Shown here piece after piece: positions 44,221-55,512 of a DNA stretch of 64,000 bases (positions within the stretch are counted from its first letter, which is position 1; the number at the start of each line of letters is the position of its first letter). The notes under the pieces were generated by a model. The model was given only the letters and a program-made list of their open reading frames with translations. It ran no database searches and was not told where the DNA came from. The DNA is from Sphingomonas sp. UV9 (lineage in GTDB: Bacteria; Pseudomonadota; Alphaproteobacteria; Sphingomonadales; Sphingomonadaceae), in NCBI RefSeq assembly GCF_004101245.1, contig NZ_SCIN01000002.1, forward strand, positions 1,178,001-1,242,000. Direction: 5' to 3'. The position numbers were made by a program, and so were the translations under genes.

Positions 44221-46020
44221 ATGCGCCAAACTTTTAAACGGTTGGGAGAGTCTCCGCTCGGTCCTGCGGTTCTCGGCATTGCCTATTTCACCATCGCAAT
44301 GCTGTCGTTGGTCATGATGCGAGGGACGCATGGCATCGCCGCGATCTGGCCGCCGAGTGGCATACTTCTTGCCACCCTACTCATCGTACCCCGGCAGGCC
44401 GTCTGGCGGTTCGCAGTGGCGGCGATAATCGCAAGTCTTGCGGCAAACCTGTTCGCCGGATCGAGTTTCCGTGTCTCCGCCGGTTTTACCGCGGCCAACG
44501 GGATCGAGGCGATGGTCGCCACGCTCCTGCTTCGGCGGCGATCGGGGGGGCGGGTCTCGTTTATCAATCCATCGGGCCTCTCCGCATTCCTCGTCGCATC
44601 GTCGATCGCCGCGATGGTGAGTGCCGGAGTGGCGACCTGTATTTTGCCCCAGTCGGGCGGCGCATTCATTCTCTCCTGGTTTAGCACCGTGTGGCTGGGA
44701 ATGCTGCTGGTGACGCCGTTGCTGATCGCGGTATTCGAGATTTCGCTTTCCGCGCGGCGGCCCGTGTCCCGGCGCGAGGCGATCAACCTGATCGGCATCG
44801 TCCTGCTGACAGGCTTCGCCACCGGTTTGACCTTCTACCAGACCCAATACCCGATGCTGTTCGTGCCCATGATGGTCATCGTGATCGCCGTCCTGCGCGG
44901 CGGTATGCTCGGCGGCATCATCAGCATGATGATCGTTACGATCTTCGGATCTCTGGCGCTCTGGTTGGGCTCGGGCCCGATCTTCCTGATCCGTACGTCA
45001 CACGAATCGCGCCTGTTGTTCTTTCAGTTCTATTTGTTGTCGCTGTTCGTCTCGGCGCTACCGATGGCGACGCTCCTCGCCGCGCGTGATCGCCTGAGGA
45101 TCAATCTTTCGGAGCGCATCCGTCTTCTCGATCAAGCGGAGGCAGCGGCACATGTTGGGCATTGGCGTGTCAATTCTACGGACCAGGCGATCTTCTGGTC
45201 ACCAGAGGTCTTCCGCGTTCACGGCCTTCCCGCGGGAAAACCACCTGCCTTGGCGCAGGCTATTGATCTGTATCATCAAGGCGATCGACAGCGGGTCTCC
45301 GAGACCGTTGCTAACGCACTTGTCGACGGCAAGCCCTTCGCATTCGAAGCTCGGATCATTCGCCCCGACGACTCCATCCGCCATGTCGAAACCCAAGGCG
45401 AGCGTGATTATTCGTCGAGAGAGAACGCTATCGGGCTTTTCGGTTTGATCCGTGACGTCACCGAGCAAATCGAAGCACGACAGGTGCTGCAAGATTCCCG
45501 TGACGCCGCCAACCGTAGCGCGGCGGCGGCAATGCTGCTGGCCTCGACCGATGTCTTGACCGGTCTGGCGAACCGTCGAGGGATCATCGAGTATCTTGAC
45601 GTCGCCGTGGCGGACACGGAGACCGGACAAGCAGCGCTTTCGGTCGTGCTGTTCGACATCGATCATTTTAAAACCGTCAATGATCGATACGGCCACGATG
45701 TCGGCGACGAAGTCATAAAGCGTGTGGCATCATCCGCAAATGAGTGTTTGCGAACCACTGACCTGATCGGCCGCTATGGCGGCGAGGAATTTGTCATCAT
45801 CCTGCCTGGAACCGACGCGGAGGTGGCGCTGCAGATCGCCGAACGCGTCCGGGCCGGGATCGAAGCATCCTCCTATGATCGACAGCCGAACGTTACCGTC
45901 AGCCTGGGCATTGCATCGACCCGTGGCGAGGATACGGGCGACGGCATTCTCAAGCGCGCGGATATTGCGCTCTACGAGGCAAAAGGCGCTGGTCGAAACC
46001 GGTTGCGCTTGGCGTCATGA
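44221..46020 (+). CDS. MASE1-PAS-GGDEF diguanylate cyclase
   Basis: The 599-residue protein begins with about eight membrane helices (residues 10-300) with the MASE1-type GIAAIWPPSGILLATLLI. A PAS domain follows (about 310-420, AAHVGHWRVNSTDQAIFWSPEVFRVHG). The GGDEF domain comes last (about 435-595). The active motif GGEEF in GRYGGEEFVIIL and an upstream RTTD inhibitory-site motif five residues earlier are both present, so c-di-GMP synthesis with product inhibition is expected. The membrane part should sense an unknown signal. No strong ribosome binding site precedes the ATG. The EAL protein at 29215 has the opposite activity. Confidence 0.93.
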   Translation: MRQTFKRLGESPLGPAVLGIAYFTIAMLSLVMMRGTHGIAAIWPPSGILLATLLIVPRQAVWRFAVAAIIASLAANLFAGSSFRVSAGFTAANGIEAMVATLLLRRRSGGRVSFINPSGLSAFLVASSIAAMVSAGVATCILPQSGGAFILSWFSTVWLGMLLVTPLLIAVFEISLSARRPVSRREAINLIGIVLLTGFATGLTFYQTQYPMLFVPMMVIVIAVLRGGMLGGIISMMIVTIFGSLALWLGSGPIFLIRTSHESRLLFFQFYLLSLFVSALPMATLLAARDRLRINLSERIRLLDQAEAAAHVGHWRVNSTDQAIFWSPEVFRVHGLPAGKPPALAQAIDLYHQGDRQRVSETVANALVDGKPFAFEARIIRPDDSIRHVETQGERDYSSRENAIGLFGLIRDVTEQIEARQVLQDSRDAANRSAAAAMLLASTDVLTGLANRRGIIEYLDVAVADTETGQAALSVVLFDIDHFKTVNDRYGHDVGDEVIKRVASSANECLRTTDLIGRYGGEEFVIILPGTDAEVALQIAERVRAGIEASSYDRQPNVTVSLGIASTRGEDTGDGILKRADIALYEAKGAGRNRLRLAS

Positions 46021-46306
46021 TACTGAGATGCCAGTATATATCGCGGCAACAACCGGTAAGCCCAAAAACTTAACCGCCCGATCCCTGCCCGCGGGTCGGA
46101 CCAGGCGCTATGTCACAGACCCTGTCGGCGGTGTAATTCCCTCAGCACTCGATACCCCCAGAACATGCCCAGCGTACCCTCCAGAATACCCCAACCAGCT
46201 TGCGCTGGGCCGGGACACGATGGGAGGGCGCGAGACTGCCGCACGAGGGAAAGCGCGGCAAACCTGCCGCTTGCGGGACGGTATGAGACCGGTTGATATC
46301 GGAAAT

Positions 46307-46396
46307 TGGCGGAAGAGGTGGGATTCGAACCCACGGAGGGCTTGCACCCTCGCTGGTTTTCAAGACCAGTTCCTTAAACCACTCGGACACTCTTCC
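46307..46396 (-). tRNA. tRNA-Ser (anticodon TGA)
   Basis: On the minus strand GGAAGAG at 46396-46390 pairs with CTCTTCC near the 3' end, followed by discriminator G and an encoded CCA. The anticodon stem CTGGT/ACCAG closes the loop CTTGAAA, giving anticodon TGA. The long variable arm (GAGGGTGCAAGCCCTC region) is a class II feature of serine tRNA. The T arm contains GGTTCGAATCC. Length is 90 bases including CCA. Confidence 0.97.
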
Positions 46397-46525
46397 GTAC
46401 CGGCGCTCAAGGGAGCCGGACGACGGCGTCTAAGCGGAGAGCGGCGGGATCGCAACCGTTGCGATGCGCCTGCATCGTGTCGCAGCCGATTGCGCCGGGG
46501 GCGGCCGGTCCGCTAGGTTGCCCGC

Positions 46526-46789
46526 ATGGACCTAGACGCGATTTCGCATCATTTCTTCGGCACGACCGAGATCGACACGCTCAGCCCCGAGGCGCTGGAG
46601 GCGGGACGCGATCGCGTGTCGCTTGCGTTTGGAACCGAGCGCGAGTCCGGCCGGCGATTTGCGTTATGGGCGGTGCTGCGCGCGACCGGCGATGCGCCCG
46701 ATCCGGTGCGTGCGTTCAAGGATCCACGGGAACAACGCGCGGCGCAGATGTATGCGTCGGCGATCGGCATGGCCGGCGCAGACGACTAG
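46526..46789 (+). CDS. Small hypothetical protein
   Basis: ATG 46526 gives 87 residues, acidic and soluble: MDLDAISHHFFGTTEIDTLS, a middle FGTERESGRRFALWAVLRATG, and a tail with RAFKDPREQRAAQMYASAIGM. The start lacks a strong ribosome binding site. Codon use matches neighbouring genes. I do not recognise a named family, though it looks like a conserved short sphingomonad protein. Confidence 0.55.
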   Translation: MDLDAISHHFFGTTEIDTLSPEALEAGRDRVSLAFGTERESGRRFALWAVLRATGDAPDPVRAFKDPREQRAAQMYASAIGMAGADD

Positions 46790-46833
46790 ACGCGGGCGAC
46801 TAGACGTTCGGGCTGCACGTTAAGGCCGCACGT

Positions 46834-46986
46834 TCAGGCTGCGCGGCGTTCCAACAGCGCTCGGTCGATCTGCCGGATCAGGTCCGCGATCCGTGGCACG
46901 TCATAATCGACGGCCCGATTGCCATGCCGCGGCGCTGCGCACATCCGCTTGCCGACCAGCGCGAAGATATCCTGTGTCTGTGCCAT
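46834..46986 (-). CDS. Short hypothetical protein
   Basis: From ATG 46986 the product is 50 residues: MAQTQDIFALVGKRMCAAPR, then VDYDVPRIADLIRQIDRALLERRAA. A GGAAGGG sequence lies about 11 bases upstream. A longer frame starts at 47025. It is too short to assign and convergent with the preceding small gene. Coding is plausible but unproven. Confidence 0.4.
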   Translation of the reverse strand: MAQTQDIFALVGKRMCAAPRHGNRAVDYDVPRIADLIRQIDRALLERRAA

Positions 46987-47170
46987 CGATCCGGTCCCTT
47001 CCGATCGCGCCACTATGCCGGCCAAGCGTTAACCAAAGGTTCGGGACGGATTTGGATACGGTTAACCGTCGCCGGCACCAAAACACGCAACGCTCGCGGC
47101 GTTCCGGCGTTCTAATCGCACAGCGGCCGTATCGCATGGTTCGCAGCGCGCGGGGATTGATCCACTGGCC

Positions 47171-48274
47171 ATGACATCACCGGCACGATCGCTCGCTCAT
47201 CCACAGGGCTGGACGACGTTGGAGGCCGTTCGCACGCTGGCGGCAGACTGGGATCGCGCCAACGGGGAAGAGGCGTTTCCCGCCGCGCGCGTCGCCGCAC
47301 TGCACGAGGCGGGAGCGCTTGCCGCTTTCGTCGACGTCTCGACCCCCGAACGGACCGACGCGCTGGTCGACGTGTTGCGCGCGATCGGCGGGGCCGACCT
47401 CAGCCTTGGTCGCGTGTTCGAAGGCCATGTGAACGCAGCGCAACTGGTTTCCGCCTATGGCGACGATGCCCAGCGCCGGACGCTGGCCGGCGATCTGGAA
47501 GCAGGCCGTGTGTTCGGGGTCTGGAACACCGAGCCTGAGCTCGGCCTGTCGATCGGGCAGGAGGGTGACGATCGGTGGCGGCTCCAGGGGCGCAAGAGTT
47601 TCGCGACCGGCGCCGGCCACCTCGATCGCATCCTGGTGACCGCACGCGATGCAACCGGCGGCAAGCAGCTCGTCCTCGTTCCGATCGCAGGCGAAACCGC
47701 ACGCGCGGACAATAGCGGATGGCAGGTTCGTGGCATGCGCGGAACGTGCAGCGGTCTGTTCGATTTCTCCGACATGCCGGTCGGTCCGGAGGCGCTGATC
47801 GGTGCCCCCGACGTGTACGAGACCGAGCCGCGGTTCAGCGCCGGCGCGTGGCGGTTTACCGCGGTCCAGCTCGGCGCGGTCGAGGCGCTGGTGCGGCATC
47901 TGCGCGATCACCTCGTGGCGACCGGCAAGGGGGACGACGCGATCCAGCGCGCTCGGTTCGCCGCCTGCCTGACCGAGACGCGGAGCGCCGGACTATGGGT
48001 TCGCCGCGCCGCGCACCTGGCGGAGACTCAGGCGAGCGAGGCGATTCCGTTCGTGCTGATGACCCGCGGCCTAGTCGAGGAGGCGGGGCTGAAGACGATG
48101 GAGGCGGCGGCGCGCTCGGTGGGTACGGCGTCGTTCTTCGCGGGCAGCCGGATAGACCGGATCACGCGCGATCTCGGGCTGTATCTGCGGCAGCCGGTGC
48201 CGGATCAGGCACGCGACCGCGCGGCGGCGGCGTGGCTGGAGGAGGATTGCTGGGGCGACGATCGGTGGTGGTAG
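47171..48274 (+). CDS. Acyl-CoA-dehydrogenase-fold flavoprotein (divergent)
   Basis: The 367-residue protein follows the ACAD order. An N-terminal helical domain contains RAIGGADLSLGRVFEGHVNAAQL. The beta-domain strands are FGVWNTEPE and LQGRKSFATGAGHLDRILV. A C-terminal helical domain ends TRDLGLYLRQPVPDQARDR. The usual QxxGGxG motif of fatty-acyl dehydrogenases appears replaced by MEAAARSVGTASFFAGSRID. That C-terminal shape is closer to flavin monooxygenase members of the fold. It probably forms one operon with the PIG-L and NodS-type genes. A role in amino-sugar or acyl-chain oxidation is inference; a classical acyl-CoA dehydrogenase remains possible. Confidence 0.8.
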   Translation: MTSPARSLAHPQGWTTLEAVRTLAADWDRANGEEAFPAARVAALHEAGALAAFVDVSTPERTDALVDVLRAIGGADLSLGRVFEGHVNAAQLVSAYGDDAQRRTLAGDLEAGRVFGVWNTEPELGLSIGQEGDDRWRLQGRKSFATGAGHLDRILVTARDATGGKQLVLVPIAGETARADNSGWQVRGMRGTCSGLFDFSDMPVGPEALIGAPDVYETEPRFSAGAWRFTAVQLGAVEALVRHLRDHLVATGKGDDAIQRARFAACLTETRSAGLWVRRAAHLAETQASEAIPFVLMTRGLVEEAGLKTMEAAARSVGTASFFAGSRIDRITRDLGLYLRQPVPDQARDRAAAAWLEEDCWGDDRWW

Positions 48275-49032
48275 CGCCGTCGGCGGTGGTGGCACCGGGC
48301 CATCGCGCCTGGAGTACGCTGTTCCGTCGCTCACGGCCCATGTCGAGCAAAGCGGCGGCGGCGGGAGGGCCGTGGCTGATCCTCGCGCCGCATCCCGACG
48401 ACGAGACGCTTGGCTGTGGTGCGCTGATCGCCGCGATCGTGAGTAACGGCGGGCGCGCCTATACCGCGTTCGTGACTGATGGCGCCGGATCGCACCCCGA
48501 CGCGCCGGGCTGGGGCCGCCGACGCATCGCCGCACTGCGTCGCACCGAAGCCGCGGCCGCGCTCCGCCTATTGGGTGGCGGGGCTGCCCTGCACCTCGAC
48601 TGGCCCGACGCGACGCCGCCGCAGCCCGGCGACCCGGTCTTCGAGCGCACCGCAGATCGTGTGGCGGCCTGGTGTAGGGCGCGGGGTATCCGCCGGATCG
48701 CCGTGACATGGGACGGCGAACCGCACTGCGATCACGAGGCCGCCGCGGCGCTGGCCGATGCCGTCGCCGCGCGGATCGCCGTTCGCGTCTATCAGTATCT
48801 CGTCTGGGGCTGGACCGTCGACGACTTGGCGCGGCGTGTTCGCGGCCATCGCGTCGTGTCGATCGATACGGCCACCGGCAAGCCACGGCAGCGCCGTGCG
48901 ATGGCATGTCATCGCAGCCAGCGCGGCGGGCGGATCTTCGGTGCGGCCGAGAACTTCCGGCTGCCGGACGCGATGCTGCGGCTGCTCGACCGGCCGACCA
49001 CCCTTTTGCTGGAGATTTCCCGTGCGCCGTGA
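48268..49032 (+). CDS. PIG-L-family N-deacetylase
   Basis: The likely start is GTG 48268 overlapping the ACAD stop; ATG 48340 is the alternative. It gives up to 254 residues. The PIG-L zinc motif APHPDDETLGCG lies near residue 40. Other family features are VTDGAGSHPDAPGW, the RTEAAAALRLLG helix, and EPHCDHEAAA with the third metal ligand. The family removes acetyl groups from N-acetylglucosamine-type amino sugars. It ends 11 bases inside the NodS-type start, so coupled translation is likely. Confidence 0.9.
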   Translation: MVAPSAVVAPGHRAWSTLFRRSRPMSSKAAAAGGPWLILAPHPDDETLGCGALIAAIVSNGGRAYTAFVTDGAGSHPDAPGWGRRRIAALRRTEAAAALRLLGGGAALHLDWPDATPPQPGDPVFERTADRVAAWCRARGIRRIAVTWDGEPHCDHEAAAALADAVAARIAVRVYQYLVWGWTVDDLARRVRGHRVVSIDTATGKPRQRRAMACHRSQRGGRIFGAAENFRLPDAMLRLLDRPTTLLLEISRAP

Positions 49033-49612
49033 ACACTCGATAGACCCCGACTATTTCGAGGCGCTGTACAAGGAGAAGGGCGATCCCTGGGCGTTCGAGA
49101 CCAGTCCGTACGAAGCCGCGAAATACGCCGAGACGCTCGCCGCCTTGCCCCGGCCGCGGTTCGGGAATGCGCTGGAAGTCGGGTGTGCGAACGGTGTGCT
49201 GACCGCGCAACTGGGCCCGCGGTGCGATGCGTTGCTGTCGGTCGACGTGTCGCCGACCGCGCTGGCTTCGGCGCGTGTGCGGTGCGCGGACCAGCCGAAC
49301 GTGACGATCGAGCAGCGCCGCCTGCCGGGCGAGGCGCCGGAGGGAGCGTTCGATCTCGTGATGCTGTCGGAGGTCGTCTATTATTGGGATAGCGCCGACA
49401 TCGTCCGGCTCGCGGCGTATCTGCGCGGGGCGGTGACGTCAGGCGGGTATGTGATGTTGGTCCACTGGATCGGCGAGACCGATTATCCCAAAAGCGGGGA
49501 CGAGGCCGTTGCCGAACTGCACGTCGCGCTGGGCGAGCGCGTGACTATCGTCCGCAGCGATCGGCACGACGCGTACCGGCTCGATCTCTGGCGGCTGGAA
49601 GGCGCGGGTTAG
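49022..49612 (+). CDS. NodS-type SAM-dependent N-methyltransferase
   Basis: GTG 49022 gives 196 residues. It opens SIDPDYFEALYKEKGDPWAFETSPYEAAKYAET, the start characteristic of the NodS family, then the SAM motif ALEVGCANGVLTAQL and FDLVMLSEVVYYW. NodS proteins N-methylate deacetylated chitooligosaccharide in Nod-factor synthesis. Here it follows a deacetylase directly, so an N-methyl amino sugar is a reasonable guess. Its last 174 bases overlap, antisense, the GT2 gene. Confidence 0.88.
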   Translation: MRREHSIDPDYFEALYKEKGDPWAFETSPYEAAKYAETLAALPRPRFGNALEVGCANGVLTAQLGPRCDALLSVDVSPTALASARVRCADQPNVTIEQRRLPGEAPEGAFDLVMLSEVVYYWDSADIVRLAAYLRGAVTSGGYVMLVHWIGETDYPKSGDEAVAELHVALGERVTIVRSDRHDAYRLDLWRLEGAG

Positions 49613-50535
49613 GCGGATCAGCGACTGGGCTTCGCGGATCGCCGCGGGCAGCGTGGCGAAGCTCAGCTGGTCGGCAGTGCGCGCGGCGGCGGGACTGAGC
49701 GCCGCGACCACGGTGTAGGTCTCGTGGAGCGGGGCGTCGACCGGCTGATCGATCCACCGCGCTACCGCGTCGGCCATGCCGCCCGGCGCGCGACCGGAGA
49801 CCCGGCAGGACGTGAACACGCGCACGTTCAACGGGTGACGCACCTGGCCGCCATGGTCGCGGATACGATCGAACAGCGCGCGATCCTCGGCCACGGACGG
49901 CGTGGGCGCACCGCCGATCCGCCGGTACATCGCCTGCGTGACGGCAATGCTCGCCCCGCCTTCGTAGAAATGGCGTGGCCATCGATCGTGCGCGTCGGTG
50001 GCGGCATGGGCGCGAAGATACTCAAGCGCGGTATAATAGCGACCGAGCTGGTCGAGCCGATGCCGTGCCGTAGCACCAAGCGATGCTCGATCCGCCTTGA
50101 GCGTCAGCGCGCGACCGGCCACGGCGTCGTTGCCCGCATCGATATGCGCGACGGTCCGCACGATCCAGTCGACGGCGACGTTGGTGTCCGCGTCGGTCGA
50201 CAGCAACAGGTCGGTATCCTGCGTCAGAAGGTCCGCGCCGGCGTCCAGCGCAAGCCGCCGCGCCCAACCGGCGTGCCGCGCACCCGGCAAAAGCGAAACG
50301 GCTGACCATGCGAGCGATGCATGGGTCGGCCGCCAGTTTTGCAGAAACGCGATCGTGCCATCGGTACAATCGTTCGCCATCGCGACGATGACGACCTTGC
50401 CGCCGAAGCGACCCGCCGCGCGATCCAGTGCGTCCAGGCATCCGCCGAGATACTGGTCTTCGTTCTTGACGGGAATGGCCACCGCCACCGCACGCTGGGC
50501 GTGCGGTGGCGACGACTCAGGGTTTATCGAAGCGA

Positions 50536-50539
<4 letters not shown>
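49439..50539 (-). CDS. Glycosyltransferase family 2
   Basis: A TTG at 50539 sharing TTGA with the catalase stop is the best start, with GAGG 7-10 bases upstream; the product is 366 residues. Family 2 motifs: [33 protein letters not shown], the metal-binding STDADTNV, and [17 protein letters not shown]. No membrane helices are seen, so it is a soluble transferase. The last 58 or so residues are coded antisense to the NodS-type gene and look unlike the usual family end. It likely glycosylates the product of the neighbouring amino-sugar genes. Acceptor unknown. Confidence 0.85.
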
Positions 50540-52683
<2,144 letters not shown>

Positions 52684-52867
52684 GTGCCGTCCTAGTAGCT
52701 ACTCAGGCCCCACAGCGCGTGGCGGGCCGTATGAGTTGCACCGAAATCAGAAGGCTTGATGCAAATCAGCGCGATTGCCGAACGGTTTGCGGGTGTGGGG
52801 ATAAACTTGCGGCGGGGCGCGTTGACCCGGCGATATCCTCCCCGAAATTCCAAGCGAAAGACCAGCC

Positions 52868-53659
52868 ATGAACATTGACCTGACAGGCCAGGCCGCGATC
52901 GTTACCGGCGCGAGTTCCGGGCTCGGCCGGGCCTCCGCGATCGCCTTTGCCAAGGCGGGCGCCAAGGTCGCGATCAATTACAACAGCAGCGCGGACAAGG
53001 CGCGCGAGGTGGTCGAGGCGATCGAGCAGGCGGGCGGCGAGGCCTTTGCGTGTAAGGCGGATACGTCCGACGAGGCGGCGGTGCTCAGGCTGTTCGACGA
53101 GACGGTCGAGCGGTTCGGCGGCGTCGACATCGTCTTCGCCAACGCGGGCATGCAGAAGGACGCCGCCTATGCCGACCTGACGCTGGAGGACTGGAAGCGC
53201 GTCATCGACGTCAACCTGACCGGGCAGTTCCTCGTCTCGCGCGAAGCCGTGCGCCGCTTCCGAAAGCAGGGCGACCGTGGTTTCAGCCGGGCGATCGGGA
53301 AAATCCTGTTTATGAGTTCGGTGCACGAAGTCATCCCTTGGGCAGGCCATGCCAATTACGCCGCGTCAAAGGGTGGCAGCGGCATGCTGATGCGGACACT
53401 CGCGCAGGAAATCGCTGGCGCCCGGATCCGCGTGAACGGCATCGCCCCCGGCGCGATCGCGACCGAGATCAACGCGGATGCGACGGCCGATCAGGACAAA
53501 TTGCTCGAACTGATCCCCTATGGCCGGATCGGCGACCCCGAGGACGTGGCGCGCGCTGCGCTGTTCCTGGTTTCCGATGCGGCGGACTATATCGTCGGGT
53601 CCACGCTCACCATCGATGGCGGAATGTCGCTTTACCCCGGCTTCCGCGACAATGGATAA
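52868..53659 (+). CDS. Short-chain dehydrogenase (glucose 1-dehydrogenase-like)
   Basis: The 263-residue protein has the NAD(P) site TGASSGLGRASAIAFA, NAG in VFANAGMQ, catalytic YAASKGG after a serine in MSSVHE, and the SDR C-terminal tail IVGSTLTIDGGMSLYPGF. The overall sequence resembles the glucose 1-dehydrogenase subgroup, which oxidises glucose with NAD(P). Its stop lies inside the start of the GH15 gene (8-base overlap), so glucose released by the hydrolase would be its logical substrate. Confidence 0.9.
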   Translation: MNIDLTGQAAIVTGASSGLGRASAIAFAKAGAKVAINYNSSADKAREVVEAIEQAGGEAFACKADTSDEAAVLRLFDETVERFGGVDIVFANAGMQKDAAYADLTLEDWKRVIDVNLTGQFLVSREAVRRFRKQGDRGFSRAIGKILFMSSVHEVIPWAGHANYAASKGGSGMLMRTLAQEIAGARIRVNGIAPGAIATEINADATADQDKLLELIPYGRIGDPEDVARAALFLVSDAADYIVGSTLTIDGGMSLYPGFRDNG

Positions 53660-55487
53660 GCTTCGGGACAAGCACGCCATTCCGATCGCCAACCACGGCG
53701 CGATCGGCAATCTGGAGACGATCGCGCTCGTCGATACGGCGGGGACGATCGACTATCTGTGCTGGCCGTGTCTAGACAGCGCCTCGGTGTTCGCGCGGCT
53801 GCTCGACCGCGAGAAGGGCGGGCATTTTGCGGTCGAACCCGACCTGCCCGATGCGAACATCGTCCAGATGTACCTGCCGGAGACCAACATCCTGCTGACC
53901 CGCTGGATGGCGGCTTCGGCGAGTATCGATCTGCTCGACCTGATGCCGGTCGGCAACGACGTGGACGATGCGCCGCCGCGTCTGGTCCGGCGGCTGACCT
54001 GTACGCGCGGTGCAGCGACGATCCATGTGCGTTGTGCGCCGCGGTTCGATTACGGGGCTGCGGGCCGCAGGGCATTCGTCACTACCACTGGCGCTGACGT
54101 TTCGCGCGGGCGGTTCGATCATGAGAGCGGGCTGGCGCTTGCCTTGCACGGCGAGGCGTCGCTCGTTGCAGACGATTGCGACCTCACTGCCGAGATCCGT
54201 CTGCGCGAAGGCGACACCGTCTCGCTGATCCTCAGCAATCCCGACGACGTCTCGCTGGACACAGGGGCGCTGGAGGCGATCGTCGAGAAGGATATCGACT
54301 ATTGGCGCACGTGGAGCCGCCAGTCGCGCTATCGCGGGCGCTGGCGCGAAACCGTCGAGCGCTCGGCGATGGTGCTGAAACTGCTCACCTCGCGCAAGCA
54401 TGGCTCGATCGCGGCGGCGGCCACCTTCGGCCTCCCCGAGGCGCCGGGCGGGGTCCGCAACTGGGATTACCGCGCCACCTGGATCCGGGATTCGTCGTTC
54501 ACCGTCTACGCACTGCTGCGGCTCGGCTTCCAGAGCGAGGCGGTCGGCTTCCTTCACTGGACCATGGACCGCGCGCAGGCGTGTTCGAAGGGGCATCTCG
54601 GCGTGATGTATGCGCTCGACGGCGGCGAGATCGCCGACGAACGCGCGCTCGATCTTGCCGGGTTCGAGGGGGCGTCGCCGATCGTCGTCGGCAACGAAGC
54701 CAAGGACCAGACGCAGCACGACATCTACGGCGCGCTGCTCGACGCGACCTACCTCGGCACCAAATACGGCGAGCCGATCGCGCATGATTCCTGGATGGCG
54801 ATCTGCCGTATCGTCGACCAGGTATGCGAGACCTGGGCGACGCCGGATTCGGGGATCTGGGAGGTTCGCGGGCCGAAGAAGCACTATCTCCACTCCCGGC
54901 TGATGAGCTGGGTCGCGGTCGACCGGGCGGTGCGGCTGGCGCAGAAGCGCTCGCTGCCTGCGCCGCTGGTGCGCTGGTCCGAGGTCCGGACGGCGATCAA
55001 CGAGGATATCTGGGCGAATTTCTGGAACGACGACCTGGGCCGCTTCGTCCGCGCGATCGGCGATGCGCCCGAGGACAAGGCAGTCGATGGCGCGTTGCTG
55101 ATGATGCCGCTGGTACGCTTCATCGGCCCGACCGACCCCAAATGGCTCGCGACGCTGGAGGCGATCGGCGAGGACCTGTCCGACGACGGGCAGGTGTATC
55201 GCTACACGATCGACGACGGCTTGCCGGGGCGCGAGGGCACGTTCGTCGCGTGCTCGTTCTGGTATGTCGAATGCTTGGCGCGGGCAGGGCGGCTGAACGA
55301 GGCCCGCTGGAATTTCGAGAAGCTGCTCGCGCACGGCAATCACCTCGGGCTGTTCGCCGAGGAAATCGCCCAGGACGGCAGCTTCCTTGGCAATTTCCCG
55401 CAAGGGTTCAGCCACCTCGCGCTGATCAGCGCCGCCTTCTACCTCGACCGCGCGCTCGACGATGGCGGGCCCAAGGCCTGGGCATGA
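53652..55487 (+). CDS. GH15-family glucoamylase/trehalase-like hydrolase
   Basis: ATG 53652 overlaps the SDR stop and gives 611 residues. The beta-sandwich N-terminal domain begins IANHGAIGNLETIALVDTAGTIDYLCWP. The (alpha/alpha)6 barrel follows with RNWDYRATWIRDSSFTVYALL, the general acid region SGIWEVRGPKKHYLHSRLM, and the base region GLFAEEIAQDGSFLGNFPQGFSHLAL. GH15 members of this length in alphaproteobacteria are annotated as glucoamylase or trehalase. Proximity to the trehalose genes favours one of these roles but does not decide between them. Confidence 0.93.
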   Translation: MDKLRDKHAIPIANHGAIGNLETIALVDTAGTIDYLCWPCLDSASVFARLLDREKGGHFAVEPDLPDANIVQMYLPETNILLTRWMAASASIDLLDLMPVGNDVDDAPPRLVRRLTCTRGAATIHVRCAPRFDYGAAGRRAFVTTTGADVSRGRFDHESGLALALHGEASLVADDCDLTAEIRLREGDTVSLILSNPDDVSLDTGALEAIVEKDIDYWRTWSRQSRYRGRWRETVERSAMVLKLLTSRKHGSIAAAATFGLPEAPGGVRNWDYRATWIRDSSFTVYALLRLGFQSEAVGFLHWTMDRAQACSKGHLGVMYALDGGEIADERALDLAGFEGASPIVVGNEAKDQTQHDIYGALLDATYLGTKYGEPIAHDSWMAICRIVDQVCETWATPDSGIWEVRGPKKHYLHSRLMSWVAVDRAVRLAQKRSLPAPLVRWSEVRTAINEDIWANFWNDDLGRFVRAIGDAPEDKAVDGALLMMPLVRFIGPTDPKWLATLEAIGEDLSDDGQVYRYTIDDGLPGREGTFVACSFWYVECLARAGRLNEARWNFEKLLAHGNHLGLFAEEIAQDGSFLGNFPQGFSHLALISAAFYLDRALDDGGPKAWA

Positions 55488-55512
55488 CCTTCACCCCGAC
55501 AAGGATACGACC

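Noticed and set aside
46142-46390. Minus-strand frame starting MSEWFKELVLKTSEG
   Set aside because: The start reads through the tRNA-Ser gene itself, a known spurious-translation pattern, so it is not a protein gene.
47026-47170. TTAACC motifs as a CtrA site
   Set aside because: The TTAA copies are about 30 bases apart, not the required 7.
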